DNA from: Diospyros lotus
Lineage: Eukaryota > Streptophyta > Magnoliopsida > Ericales > Ebenaceae
DNA length: 64,000 bases
Assembly (NCBI RefSeq): GCF_014633365.1
Contig: NC_068344.1
Location: 6,151,327-6,215,326 of the forward strand
Direction of reading: 5' to 3'
In this document: positions 24,491 through 36,305 of the stretch, piece after piece
Layout: each line of letters opens with the position of its first letter
Position numbering within the stretch: the stretch's first letter is position 1
Program-made: the position numbers and the translations under genes
The notes under the pieces: generated by a model
Told to the model about the DNA's origin: nothing
Databases searched by the model: none
What the model saw: only the letters and a program-made list of their open reading frames with translations

Positions 24491-26011
24491 TCATAGCGCA
24501 TCTTCTAATCTCTGGCTCCAGTCTTTCCTATTGGGCTGGACAGTCTTCTCCAAAATCTGCTTGATCTCCCTATTTGAGACTTCAGCTTGCCCATTAGTTT
24601 GTGGATGATAAGGAGTCGCCACTTTGTGTATTACCCTATACTTACGAAGTAGGGTGTCCATCTTTCTATTGCAAAAGTGGGATCCTTGGTCGCTGATGAT
24701 GGCCCTGGGCATGCGAAACCTGCAAAAAATGTGAGAACGAACAAAATCTGCAACCATAGAAGCATCATCAGTCCTGGTGGCTTTAGCTTCCACCCACTTA
24801 GAAACATAATCTACAGCTAACAGAATGTACACATAACCAAATGACACAGGAAATGGACCCATGAAGTCAATGCCCCAAACATCAAAGATTTCACAAAATA
24901 ATAAGGGTTGTTGAGGCATTTCATTCCTACATGATATAGTGCCTGTGTGTTGGCAACGTGTGCAATTCTTACAGAACTCATATGAATCCTTAAAGAGTGA
25001 AGGCCAATATAATCCAGAATCTAGGACTTTCCTAGCTGTACGTTGGGGACCAAAGTGACCACCACATGCAAGTGTGTGACAAAAATTTAAGACAGATGCA
25101 AACTCATGGTTAGGCACACATCTCCTGATGACCTGGTCACTACACATGCGCCACAGATAGGGATCATCCCACACATAATACCGAGCCTGACTCTTAAATT
25201 TATTTAGCTGTTCCTTCTTAAAATATGCAGGTAAATAATTTACCAAATCAGCATACCAGGGCTCAACACCATGAATGTGGTATAATAACTCATCTGGGAA
25301 ATCATCCCTGATAGGCTGGGAGTCCATGACTGTGGAATCTGAAGAAGGAGGGACCCTGCTCAAATGATCAGCTACTAGGTTCTCGGCCCCACTCTTATCT
25401 TTTATCTCCACATTGAACTCCTGAAGTAGGAGCATCCACCGTATCAACCTGGGCTTAGCATCGGGCTTCTTCAATAGGTATTTCAAGGCTGCATGGTCAG
25501 AAAACACGACAACATTAGAACCCAGAAGATAGGAGCGAAATTTATCTAAAGCAAACACAATAGCTAAAAGCTCCTTCTCAGTCGTGGTGTAGTTTGCTTG
25601 AGCAGCATCCAAGGTGCGCGAGGCATAGGCAATGACATGTGACTTCTTTTCCACACGCTGGGAAAGGACGGCACCCACTGCAAAGTTAGAGGCATCGCAC
25701 ATCAACTCGAAGGGCAACTCCCAGTCGGGTGGCTGTATGATGGGTGGAGAAATCAATCGACTCTTCAGTTCCTCAAATGCCCGCTTGCACTGCTCATCAA
25801 AGTGGAAGGTCACTTCTTTCTGGAGAAGGTGGAAAAGTGGAAGTGCAATCTTGCTGAAATCCTTGATGAACCTCCTGTAAAATCCTGCATGGCCAAGGAA
25901 AGAACGCACCTCCCTCACAGAGGTGGGGTAAGGCAATGAAGCAATAACATCGACCTTAGACCGATCCACTTCTATACCCTTCTTAAACAGAACATGCCCT
26001 AAAACAATTCC
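24491..26011 (-). pseudogene. Athila RNase H and integrase core
   Basis: From the N-terminal end it shows the reverse transcriptase connection ([18 protein letters not shown]) and RNase H with [15 protein letters not shown] and the [10 protein letters not shown] block. The integrase zinc finger follows (H-X-H pattern in [10 protein letters not shown], then CKNCTRCQ), and then the catalytic core with WGIDFMGPF (first Asp), IISDQGSHF (second Asp) and [16 protein letters not shown] (Glu). All landmark residues seen are conserved over about 490 codons. The frame is preceded by a TAA (26012-26014) and followed by a TGA, so it is not joined to its neighbours. Role: second-strand synthesis and DNA insertion for the element. 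Confidence 0.88.
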
Positions 26012-26893
26012 TTATTCTACCATGAAATGACATTTTTCAAAATTTAAAACAAGGTTCTTTTCAATGCATCTCTCTAGGACTCTACCCAAGCTAACCAAGC
26101 AATCATCAAAAGAAGTGCCATAAACTGAAAAATCATCCATGAACACTTCCATGCAATGCTCTAGAAAATATGAAAATATACTTACCATGCATCGCTGAAA
26201 GGTACCTGGAGCATTACATAGACCGAAAGGCATTCTCCTATAAGCGAATGTGCCAAAGGGGCAGGTGAAGGTGGTCTTCTCTTGATCCTCTGGGGCTATG
26301 CAAATCTGAAAGTATCCAGAAAAACCATCAATGAAACAATAGTGTGACTTACCAGCCAACCTCTCCAACATCTGATCAATGAATGGGAGGGGAAAATGAT
26401 CCTTTCTGGTTGCTTGGTTCAGCTTTCTATAATCAATGCAGACTCTCCAGCTGTTCTGCACTCTCATGGGGATAAGCTCATTCTGCTCATTTGGGACCAC
26501 CGTGATGCCCGTCTTTTTTTGGACAACCTGCACGGGACTCACCCACTTGCTGTCAGAAATAGGGTAAATAATACCGGCTGCAAGTAATTTACTTACCTCC
26601 TGTTTTACCACATCAAGGATGGTTGGGTTAAGTCTTCTTTGAGGCTGCCTTGCTGGTTTTGCTCCTTCCTCCAATAAGATACGGTGCATGCAAACAAATG
26701 GGCTGATTCCAGTTATGTCCGCTAAAGTCCACCCAATTGCTTTCTTATTCTTTTTCAGCACGTCCAGCAACTTGCTCTCTTGGTCAGGCTGCAAGTTTTT
26801 TGCAATGATGACTGGCAGCTTCTCATCTTTCTCCAAGAATGCATACTTGAGGTGCTGAGGCAAAGGCTTGCACTGAATGGTGGGTGGCTGCTA
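26012..26893 (-). pseudogene. Athila reverse transcriptase
   Basis: A frame of 283 codons carries WRVCIDYRKLN, HFPLPFIDQMLERLAG, DGFSGYFQICIAPEDQEK, TFAYRRMPFGLCNAP and the active site VFMDDFSVYG (Asp-Asp kept; Athila uses FMDD). Its N-terminal side carries the usual QPQRRLNP segment. A TAG at 26891-26893 lies upstream (CAG likely originally) and a TAA at 26012-26014 downstream. Apart from these stops the fingers and palm landmarks are intact. Confidence 0.88.
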
Positions 26894-28179
26894 CAAAGAG
26901 GGGGCTGGCCTATTTGACTGCAACTCTAACTCCAAAGCACTATCAACATGCTCAACAAGGTCAGCAGCACTATCTTCCACTTGGGGAATGTTAGCATCAA
27001 AATCAAACTCATGCCTATGCAAAAATTCAGCAATCTCTAAGCATGCAACACATTGACTCTCTCCCCATCACTACAATTAGTGCAAATAATCGTATTTGGG
27101 AACTCATGCACAGTGGGGAGTTTATCAATTAAATCAGAAGACTCAGAACATGTTTCATTCACTAACAAGTCAACTCTATTTACTTGAAAAGTGGAATGAT
27201 CCTCAGCAGGGAATTTGATGGCATCAAGTATCTTGAAGTTAATTGTGTTACCAGCAAATTCCATGGAAAGTGTACCCTCATGCACATTGATAATAGTTCT
27301 AGCAGTTTTTAAGAATGGTCTCCCTAGTATCAAGGGTGCATGCTCAAGTGTGCTGCCATCTTCCATATTCAAAACATACAAATCAGCTGGAAAGATTAAA
27401 TCCTTAACCTTAACCAGCACATCTTCTAGGACTCTAGTGGGGTGTGCAGTACTTCAATTGGCTAGCTGGACAACCACTCCTGTTGGCTTCAAAGGACCAC
27501 ACTGCAATGAAGCATATATAGAGTTAGGCATGACATTAATGGATGCACCTAAATCTAGTAAAGCATTGCTAAATTGCATGTCTCCTATAGTACAAGGAAT
27601 GGAAAACGTCCCTGGATCTTTACACTTTGCTGGCATGGCAGGTTGGATAAGGGCAGAGACATTTCTCCCAAGGTTGATCTTCTCATTCCCCTTAAGCTTC
27701 CTCTTGTGAGTACACAAATCTTTGAGAAATTTTGCATACTTGGGGATCTGCCTAATGGCTTCAAGGAGGGGTATGTTGACTTCCACTTTCTGGAATGTCT
27801 CCAAAATCTCTTTATCTAATTCGACCTCTGCTCTTTTCTTGTTTTGTGTTGCTCGATGTGGGAATGGCAGGGGCTGGTTGTTGGAAGACTCTCCTTGTTC
27901 TTGATAGCTGGAGTTTGCCTGCTTGGCTTCTTGGATTGAGGAGGGTTGCTGCTCTTTGCTACCCTCTACATGCTGCTGCTTCATGTTTGATGATGGTGGA
28001 GGGGTTGGGATGATTACTTCTTTCCCACTTCGAAGCATGATGGCACTAACATTACCCCTCGGATTGGCAACTGGTTGTGAAGGAAGCTGCCCTGAACCTT
28101 GACTCCTTAGCTCATTGATGTTTGTGGCTAGCTGGCCTATTTGGGTCTCAAAATTCTGAATTGTGGTTTCTGTCTTTTG
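26894..28179 (-). pseudogene. Athila protease region
   Basis: The aspartic protease motif LLDLGASINVMP lies near 27500-27540 in the frame 27454-28038, followed by a TGA at 27454-27456 where the family has Arg (CGA). The flap region and LILGRPFLKTART follow in 27037-27420. Near 27050 a one-base frame change shifts the reading to CLEIAEFLHRHEFDFD, so the stop at 27037 comes from a frameshift. The N-terminal part (MLRSGKEV, 28038 downward) is the usual gag-protease linker of Athila. Confidence 0.82.
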
Positions 28180-29571
28180 CTAGAATTGGAGTGTATTGGC
28201 TGCTAGTTGTTTAACAAGATCATCCAAGCTAGGTTCAGACTTGGGTAATGGAGGTGCTTGTTGCATGGCTTGATTCGGCCTTGGTGGTGGAGCATGGTTG
28301 CTGGAACTTGGAGGATGGAACCTCTGCTGAAATGGTTGATTCTGGTATGGCTGCTGCTGCTGCACATGTTGATTGGAAAGGCCGCCATATCTGAGGTTCG
28401 GATGGTCTCTCCAACCTGGATTGTAGGTGGCTGAGTATGGATCATACTTGTGTTGTGGCTGCTGGTGGAAAGTTGGATTGTGCTGCTGGAATGGTCTACC
28501 AGGGAAGATGCCAGCAACAGATTCATTATTTTCTTGCAACTGTGGACATTGGTCTGTTATATGGGATGGCAAGGAGCAAATGCCACAAAGTTGCTGCTGG
28601 GGTTGCTTTCTCTCTAATGCCAACTGCCTGACCATGGAAGCTAATTCCTCAAGCTTGTTTTCTATCCTCTGCTGGTCTATAGTGGCAGCCACACTGACTT
28701 CATTGATGGCTTTTGTAGGAGTGTTAATTCTGGTGCCAAACTGCTGAGCATTTTGTGCCATCTTTGATATCAGCTCTTGTGCAGCTGCTGGGGTCTTCTC
28801 TGCCAAGGCTCCTCCACTTGCAGCATCTACTAAGTACCTGTCCATGGGGATTAGACCTTCATAGAGATATTGAATTAGGAGTTGGTCACTTATCTGATGG
28901 TGAGGACAGCTGGAACACAACTTCTTGAATCTCTCCTAATACTCATGTAGAGTCTCACCACTCATCTGCCTTATACCACAAATTTCCTTCCTTATGGATG
29001 CTGTTCTGGAGGCTGGGAAGAATTTTTCCAGGAAGATCCTTTTCAATCCATCCCAGCTGGTAATGGCAGCTGGTGGCAGGTAGTAGAGCCAATCCTTGGC
29101 GGATCCATCAAGTGAGAATGGGAAGGCTCTCAGCTTGATTTGCTCTTCATCTACTCCTTGTGGCCGCATGGTTGAGCAAACAACATGAAACTCTTTTAGA
29201 TGCTTGTGCGGATCCTCTCCTGCAAGACCATGAAACTTGGGTAACAGATGGATCAGTCCAGATTTGAGTTCAAAGTTAGCATCCAACTGTGGGTATTGAA
29301 TACATAGGGGCTGATAATGCACATCAGGTGCAGCCAGCTCTCTAATGGTTCTACCATCCAAATGACCATGATTACCATTATTTCCATTACCATTATTGCC
29401 ATTACCATTATCTGCCATATTGATGAATTCTAGAATAGGTTCGGATGAAGTATTAGAAACACTGTTAAGGTCAATCCTATCCCGAGACTTAAGCTCTCTA
29501 GCTTGCCTTCTAAGAGTGTTCTCTAATTCAAGATCCAAGTCAAGTAATTTTTTCTTAGAAGACCTGGTCAT
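28180..29571 (-). pseudogene. Athila gag, two frames split by one stop
   Basis: The N-terminal 211 codons (28936-29571) include KFHGLAGEDPHKHLKEF and DWLYYLPPAAITSWDGLKR, the capsid landmarks of plant Ty3 gag. A TAG at 28936-28938 falls between LHEY and ERFKKL, where the family has Trp. The following 246 codons include a retroviral-type zinc knuckle-like segment (CGICSLPSHITDQCP) and a Gln/Pro/Asn-rich tail, and end at a TAG (28180-28182) that fits a mutated CAG. A simple GNGNN repeat lies near residue 55. Confidence 0.85.
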
Positions 29572-30849
29572 GCACTAGAGATCAGCACAAAAAAAAGCAC
29601 ACAAAATGGCCTATGCATACCAAAAAAAACACACAAACACAAAAACAGGTCAAACAAGAAGCCCTTAGATGATTTTTTTATGCAATTTTTCACAAAATTT
29701 CAACACTAAAACACTGAGGGACCTAAAAACACTAAAAAACAGACAAAATTAGCCATTGAGAAACACAAAATGGACCAAAAAAGTGGTCTAAACGTTGGAA
29801 TTTTGCCAAAAAATGATCTCCTCACTGCATAGCAGTGACTCATAATCCTCACAACCCCATTTCTTTGGATACCAAAAATCAGCTCAATCGGAGCAAGTGG
29901 AAGGCTGTGAACAGTAACCAGGAAAACTGATTTTTTTCCTCAAAACCGGCTCCTATTTTGCCTCAGAAACCACCCTATATGCAAGAAAACATCAAGGAAA
30001 GCATATGGACTTGAAATAATATCAAGTAGGGATGAGAAAGAAAGAGGATGGCACCGGTATCTCGAGCTTAATCCTTAAATATTGCTATTTGTCATGGAGG
30101 TGGTCAAAACCGTTGTTGAATGGAAGGCTGTTGTGGGTGTTCTCCTCTTGGTTGCAGCTGCTGGTGCCTATCTGCCAAACGAAAAGGGAGATTAGTGTGG
30201 AAGGGAAAGACAACGTTGAATGGAGTGTTAAAAGAGAGAAAATAAAAGGAAAATGTGAGGAAGAAAAACGGAATATCCTCTTGGTCAGGTGATCTGCTGT
30301 CAGAGGCAGAAAAGTGGGATTCAGCTTTCTCTAAATAAAGGAAAGACGGTTATGCTCCTTGATCTGCTGCAGGGTTGTCTACTTGCTGTGTGAGCTTGCT
30401 TTTCAGCGCCTATCAGAGCACATGAAGACCAAAGAAAGACACAAGGTGTGATACTGAAAATCAGAGAAGGACTGCAGGTGTTTTTTGCTTTTTCAGTTGC
30501 TGCAGGGTTGCTTTTCCAGAAGATCAGGTCGTGCAGCCCTCTCCAACAGCCACTTCTTTGTTCAAAAATAATACTAGAAACAAGCAAACAGAAAAGGAAA
30601 ATACACACACACAAAAAGAAGATCGAAAAGGCAAATAAGGCTTTTCTGTTGCTGCTTGCTATCAGTTTATCTCAAGAACAGAACAGAATTGCTCTTCACC
30701 AAGAACACAAAACTGATAACCTTATCAATAGCTGATAACCTTATCACCAAGAACACAAAACAGACAAAACAGAGAAAACACTCAAACAAGAAAACAAAAC
30801 AAACAGAAAATAGGGTCGGTCCTCTATGTTTTTAGAAGAAAAACTTGGC
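29572..30849 (-). other. 5' leader of Athila element D
   Basis: About 1.3 kb lie between the primer site and gag on the minus strand. The region is rich in A-runs on the plus strand and has no recognisable gene. Leaders of this length are common in Athila elements. Confidence 0.6.
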
Positions 30850-30867
30850 TCCCCGGCAACGGCGCCA
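30850..30867 (-). other. Primer-binding site, tRNA-Asp type
   Basis: The minus strand reads TGGCGCCGTTGCCGGGGA six bases after the 5' LTR end. It is the classical Athila/Tat primer site and fixes the element's orientation. Confidence 0.92.
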
Positions 30868-30873
30868 AAATTC

Positions 30874-32042
30874 TGACCAGCAATTGTCGAACCACTCCAG
30901 AATTAGAGATCTATGTATGTATCTCTTCTCTAGTTTGCAGCAAAGTGCACCCTAGGTCATCTCTCACAAGGAGCCTCACTTTCCTCTACGAACAAGGAGA
31001 ACCAATATAAATAACAGTTTGTTTAGGGGGGGTTTCGACAAAAAAAAACTAATTAACAAAACAAAAAGATAAGGATGGATGAAAAATCAGTAAAAGAAAT
31101 GCAACCGACTGTGTATTTGTCCCCTCTATGAAATCTTCCTCGTCCAATCTATAAATCTTAGCTTGTTAGATGTTTTAATTTTTGGATATCAAACTTAAAG
31201 CATCCCCAACAACCGTCTAAGGATTAGAATGATTGGAATAACAAAATGAATACAGAAACCTCTTATAAACAAAATGCAACCATCCACTCTCTATTCAACC
31301 TATCCGGACCTATGCAAGAACAACCGTTCAAGCACATAATATTCATTTCCAAGATGTTATACCAACCGGCTATAACATTCTGTTCTCTTAAGCATTTAAC
31401 AGAAAATGAAACCATGCAAATTCACACAAACCTGTCATGAACTCCATGCATTCACAAATCTGCTCAAACTAAACCAAATGGAAATGAATAAGAAACAAAC
31501 AACAAACCAGGTTTTTGTAGCTCATTCGGGACTCAGATTCCACATGGATTCAAGATACACAACCGGTTACAAATGCTCTAGCCTATCATTACAACAAGGA
31601 AGACAGAATGGAACAAAATGAAGAAAACAGAAAAAAAATGCTACAACAACAAAAATGGCCAGAGAATCCTCTCTCTTTTCTCTCTCTCCCCCTCATGAAA
31701 TAAGTGCTAAGAGGCCTTAAATACATGGCTAAGAAATGAAGAGCTAGGAAGGCTAGGGTTGGGCCTAGCCCAACAGAAAATAAGTGAGCCCAAAAATAGC
31801 AAAATTGAGCAGCCCAAGTCTGCTCCTTGAAAGTGAGCCCAAGCTCCTTTAGTTGAGCCACTTCTCTAGCCCATCCAATATTCCCCAAAGCCTGGATCCA
31901 TAGAAGTAAGATAGAAAATAGTGTAAGGACGATATGAAGTATAATAAAATAGAAACAATGAAAGATCAGCAAAAATTACTTCAAATGGCCTAGTAAGAAT
32001 GAGGTGAAATGCCAAAATATAGTATAAATATGCATGCTATCA
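30874..32042 (-). repeat. 5' LTR of Athila element D
   Basis: 1169 bp, TGACCAGC...GCTATCA, about 98% like 21525-22692 by eye. The right edge is followed directly by GGAAG and the rest of the LOG-like gene. Confidence 0.92.
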
Positions 32043-32498
32043 GGAAGTCGTGGATTGAATGATTATGTTTCACAAGTTACACATCTTGAAAAATCATCTG
32101 TGGTAGGTGTAATGCCAATCCCTTTGGCTGAACCACATATTTCTGGGATTACACGTGATCAACTTATCGAAACGACTTCTATGTCTGAGTGCATGGCTTG
32201 TAAGATTTATCAGTCAGATGCCTTCATTTCTTTATCAGGAGGTTTTGGAACACTTGAAGAAATCTTTTGTATAATCTCCTGGGCCAAGAGTAATCTCCAT
32301 ACCAAACCCATTGGACTTTTAAATGTTAACCATTTTTTCGATGGATTGCTCTCTTTTCTTGATCAGGCTATGAACCAAAAGTTCATTTCTCTTTTAGCAA
32401 GAAAGATTCTCATTTTAGCATCCACCATTGAAGAGCTACTAGAGAAATTACACGCTTATGTTCCGCAGCACAATCCTCATGAGCCTCGGATAGACTAG
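32043..32498 (+). pseudogene. LOG-like: LOG-like gene, C-terminal part
   Basis: The frame resumes as GSRGLNDYVSQV, then SVVGVMPIPLAEP, SDAFISLSGGFGTLEEI, KPIGLLNVNHFFDGLLSFLD and a helical C-terminus, about 150 residues in one open frame without introns. This is the rest of the LOG/lysine-decarboxylase-like fold and reaches the usual C-terminal length. Two signature sites are altered. The family's PGGxGTxxE is SGGFGTLEE (Pro to Ser; the Glu is kept). The segment that normally holds the catalytic Arg (MHQRKAEM-type) reads MSECMACK, so Arg aligns with Cys. I expect little or no phosphoribohydrolase activity even apart from the insertion and the frame change. GGAAG at 32043-32047 is the right target duplication of element D. 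Confidence 0.85.
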
Positions 32499-34161
32499 TC
32501 TAAGGCAATCAGTAACAAGCACCAAAGGGGTCCGATTAATTCAGATTTTATCATTGTAGGGAGTGTTCTTTATTAAGATGGTTGAGTAAGGAGTACTTTT
32601 TGTACTCTTGAGATGCATCTAATTATTGTACAACTTGCAGGATTTTTCTTGGTTGTGTTCTTAAAAAAAAAAAAAATTGTGGAATATTGTTAGGTAAGTC
32701 TATGATAAGATGATTGAGTAAGGAGTACTTTTTATACTCTTAAGACATATTTTGTTTATCTTATGACTTGCATGAAATTTTTATTTTGGTATGAAAATAT
32801 AAATATAAATATATATATATATAGTATGCTCATTTGTTTGTTTGAGTTTTATCAGTTCACAATAAATCTATGGACTTGTGGAGTTATAGGTATTACTAAC
32901 AACCCTATTTTATTACTGCAATTCAAGTTAGGGGGTGTAAGGTCAGTTATGAATTATCTGGTTCATGTTTAACTGTGAGTTTGCTATTGCTAGTTTGTAG
33001 TCTTGTGTGAATTGATTATCTTTATCTGCTCTTATTAAAAAAAACATTGTGTGTTTTAAATAACGTTATTCTTAAAGTTTTGGAGTTATGCACTGATAGC
33101 TAGTTAAGTTTACAATACGAAACATAAATGCATTGATTTCTTATTTGAAAACGTATATGCATTAGAACAAGTAATTTGCATTCATCGGGTATTCAAAATT
33201 TAAAAATTGGTTATCGGTCATAAAGTCAAAGGTAAGAGTAATTAGCTGATTAGTACACTATATGATTCCTCAACAGAGGTGGAGACTATTACCCAAGTGA
33301 ATGTTTGAGCCTAATAACCGTTAATTCTGAGTGAAATAACACTTACTCTAAATATGCTTTATTGTTTATCTCATCTTTTCAATAGCTTCAAAACATCAAT
33401 TTGCTTAGAATGTCTAGTATGATAGCGGATGAATTTGACTGGTTTCAAACTCCAAATTAGATGACTAAGTATCATCGTTTTGTAGAAGCATGATAGGGGG
33501 ATCAATTTCTTTTATTTTGAGCCTATTAACCTTTTTCTTTTTTTAAATTAACCTCCCTTGCTAGCCCATTTGAGCCATTTGTAGTACAATTTCTTTCGTT
33601 ACCCTCGTTTAACCCATAATCATATGAATTTTGTCCAACCTGGTGTGTTTTTGGGAATTAGTCTATCTAGCTATTTTCATATTTAAAAAAAAAAAAAAAG
33701 AAGAAGAAAAAAAGTGAAAAAATGGGAAATTCTCTTAGCTATTCAGCACAATTATTTCAAAATAAATGCTGAAGTTAAAAAAAAAAATTACCGACACACC
33801 TTTTGCACATTCTACCTTTTATTTGACAACTCGTATTAACCTCATAGTCCCATTACAACCCAATCTGGTCCCTCTTGATACTATAAATCATGTAATCTCA
33901 GAATTCGAGTTTAGAGTAGGGAATTATGTTTAAATTCAGAAGCTATTCATTTAGGGCATTATTCCAGTCATGAAACTATGTCAATTTCCCTATTCTTTCC
34001 TGAAAATACATTCCTTGTATTTAGGATGACATCGAGTTTTGAACTTGTTATGCATTTACTCTTATAACGATGCAACCCCTTGTGTGTACACCTGAGGAAT
34101 CCTTTTCATTGGAGGGAAAATCCATAGTAAGGTTTGAAGTCAAAACTTCGAGGGAGTAAGT
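32499..34161 (+). other. Non-coding tail of insertion A after the LOG-like gene, with A-run and duplicated segment
   Basis: A run of 14 A at 32663-32676 lies 165 bp after the LOG stop and could be a captured poly(A) tail. The segment 'gattgagtaaggagtacttttt-tactctt' occurs twice (about 32580 and 32711), 131 bp apart, so the 3' region is partly duplicated across the A-run. The rest is AT-rich with further A-runs (about 33685 onward) and no gene. The last five bases, TAAGT (34157-34161), are duplicated on the far side of the next solo LTR. Confidence 0.5.
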
Positions 34162-36094
34162 TGAAAGTATAGCAAGATCGCTACGGGGTAAACAGCGTAG
34201 TTCAAAATTTTGAACTTACCCCGATCCCGGTGATTGGATCAACATCGAAATTAAATCATTCACAAACAAATAAATAAATCTAACCTTTAGATTATCGAGT
34301 CGTTCGCGGATTCGAGCCGTCCAAGCGTCCGGCCTCTAACTCGTGATACGCGGCACGCGTTCGTTGGCAAGGAGAGCGGAATATGAGTGCTAGCTCTTTC
34401 TCCTTTGTGTGGCTTGTGTATCGATGGTAAAAGAACGCCCACATTTCAAATCGATGCAAAAAGAAACGGGAAGAGTGAACAGCAATACGTTTTTCAACTC
34501 TTGAAAAACGACACCAAAAATCACTTAATTTGGGCAACCCATAAATAGGTATTTATAAGGAGCTCTAGGGTTTCTTAAACCCTAATGGACATGGGCCGGC
34601 CCATTTAATTTAGTCCAATTAGGAACTTAATTAAATGGGTTTATTCTAGTCCAACTAGGAATATAATTAAATGGCCCAATCCTTTTATAAGTTTAAATAA
34701 AATATTTTGGTCAAAATCTAATTTAAGCCCAAACATAATATTTAATATTTGGTCCAAACATAATATTTAATATTTGTCCCAAATCTAATTTAGTCCAAAT
34801 ATAATATTTATTTTGATATTTGGCCCAAATTCAATTTAGTTCAAATATTAACTTAAGCCCAAATATATTTTATTTCCTATTTGCCACTCCAACAAATATA
34901 AAATTATTAAATTAGAAACTCCTTCCTAATTTAATCAATTACCATTTTAGGAAACTCTTTCCATTATGACAACTCCTCGTCATATCGACGTCATTACGTC
35001 TATTTGTTCTTTTTCCGTGAGAACCTACGACGGTGCAACTTCTTGCCGAAGTGTCCCACTTAACCATACGCCCACTCTCCTGGTTTAAGCCAGGGACCGT
35101 GCCTATTGCGTATGACTCATTAGGCTTTCGAATATATTGGCAATGTGTCGGTACAAACACATAAGACAAGATTGGCCTCTAGCAAGGCATCATACCTACC
35201 CAATTATTCAGAAGGATTCATAATCCGCAAATAACCTTTCACGAGCATGGTTACCGTGTAATTCGATCCTCTTGTCAATGTATCTTATGTGATCTTAAGT
35301 ATGGCGATGTGTTGCTTGATAATGATCACATGAGTTTTCTTCGGTCTTCTGGATATCTTCACTTAATAGAAAGTAAATCAATAACTCCTTATTGATCTCT
35401 TTTACTATGGCCATGGATTTAAAGTGAATATCCACCGAAGGCACCTTAGATATATCATCCTTTATCAAGGGATAGACGAGTCCCATCTTGGTTATGCACC
35501 CATCTCCATAAGCCTCACAATATACCCAACGATCGCCCACGTGCAGCCTTTGTCTAGGCCCATCGAAACGATGTCAAAGCATACCGGTCTTCTTATGAGA
35601 TGACCGTGACAACCTCAGGTCCAAGGATTAGTTACACCTATCTCGTATGAGAATTCCATCAACATATAACCAAAATGGATTCTCATGGCGAGTCATGTCC
35701 AGTGACACGTTCTTCAACATTGGTCACCTATGTACTTGTCTAGGCATCCCCATGCCTATGGGTGTGAGACCCCCATTGCTATCACATAGTAAAAATATAG
35801 CACATACAAGTCTTACTGCAATTGTCAATGTTCATTCTTGACATTGCTACGACTTGGGATGTTTAATGATGTCTAGAAACTGTGATGCATCATCTCACAT
35901 CTTTATAGATTAATCACAGTATACATCATATGGACTTCTATCTAGTTTCATTTGGTTATTACAATAATAACAAGAAACTAATAGAATGAATTCTTGTGAA
36001 TTTGAATAACTCCTTATTCAAATAATAAACATGATTACAATTGTCAGTGTACAACATGCCCAATCTGATTAGGTCTAGAGCACCTACACTAACA
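34162..36094 (-). repeat. Solo LTR (family H), minus orientation, inserted in A
   Basis: It starts TGAAAGTA and ends CTAACA on the plus strand. On the minus strand it reads TGTTAGTGTAGGTGCTCTAG... to ...CTTTCA. TAAGT flanks both sides (34157-34161 and 36095-36099), a perfect 5-bp duplication. No primer site, purine tract or gene is attached, so it is the product of LTR-LTR recombination. It is the same family as 47163-49016, in opposite orientation. Confidence 0.9.
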
Positions 36095-36305
36095 TAAGTC
36101 TGTGTGTTGGTTATCCTAATTGTCATTCTTGAGATTGTATGACATTTAACCAAAAATCTGATTTAGAATGCTAAATTATTTATTTGATTTTATGCATTTC
36201 GGTTTCGAATGTGAAATTTTTACATTCATACAGTTATTGCGAATAAAGCTTGGCAGGTGTATAGTCTGATTGTTAATGGACTAGCAATGTTTAAGTTGGG
36301 GAGTA
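36095..36305 (+). other. End of the interior and polypurine tract of insertion A
   Basis: This is short AT-rich sequence ending in TAAGTTGGGGAGTA (36292-36305), the purine tract directly before the TGATTAG start of the 3' LTR. No gene is present. Confidence 0.7.

Larger units (their letters stand above)
21525..32042 (-). mobile_element. Insertion D: Athila-type Ty3 retrotransposon, minus strand
   Basis: LTRs of 1168 and 1169 bp (21525-22692 and 30874-32042) begin TGACCAGC and end GCTATCA. A GGAAG duplication flanks the whole element inside the LOG-like gene. The primer site on the minus strand is the tRNA-Asp sequence of Athila/Tat elements, and the purine tract lies beside the left LTR. gag, protease, reverse transcriptase, RNase H and integrase follow each other on the minus strand in Ty3 order. 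By eye the LTRs differ at about 20 sites plus a few indels, about 2%, so the insertion is fairly young. Several in-frame stops and one frameshift nonetheless break the polyprotein. Confidence 0.92.

Noticed and set aside
24491..29571. Athila D as a competent autonomous element
   Set aside because: At least six in-frame stops and one frameshift interrupt gag and pol.
21381..32498. Functional host LOG gene with a large intron
   Set aside because: The interruption is a complete retrotransposon with a target duplication, a frame change lies upstream of it, and catalytic positions are altered.
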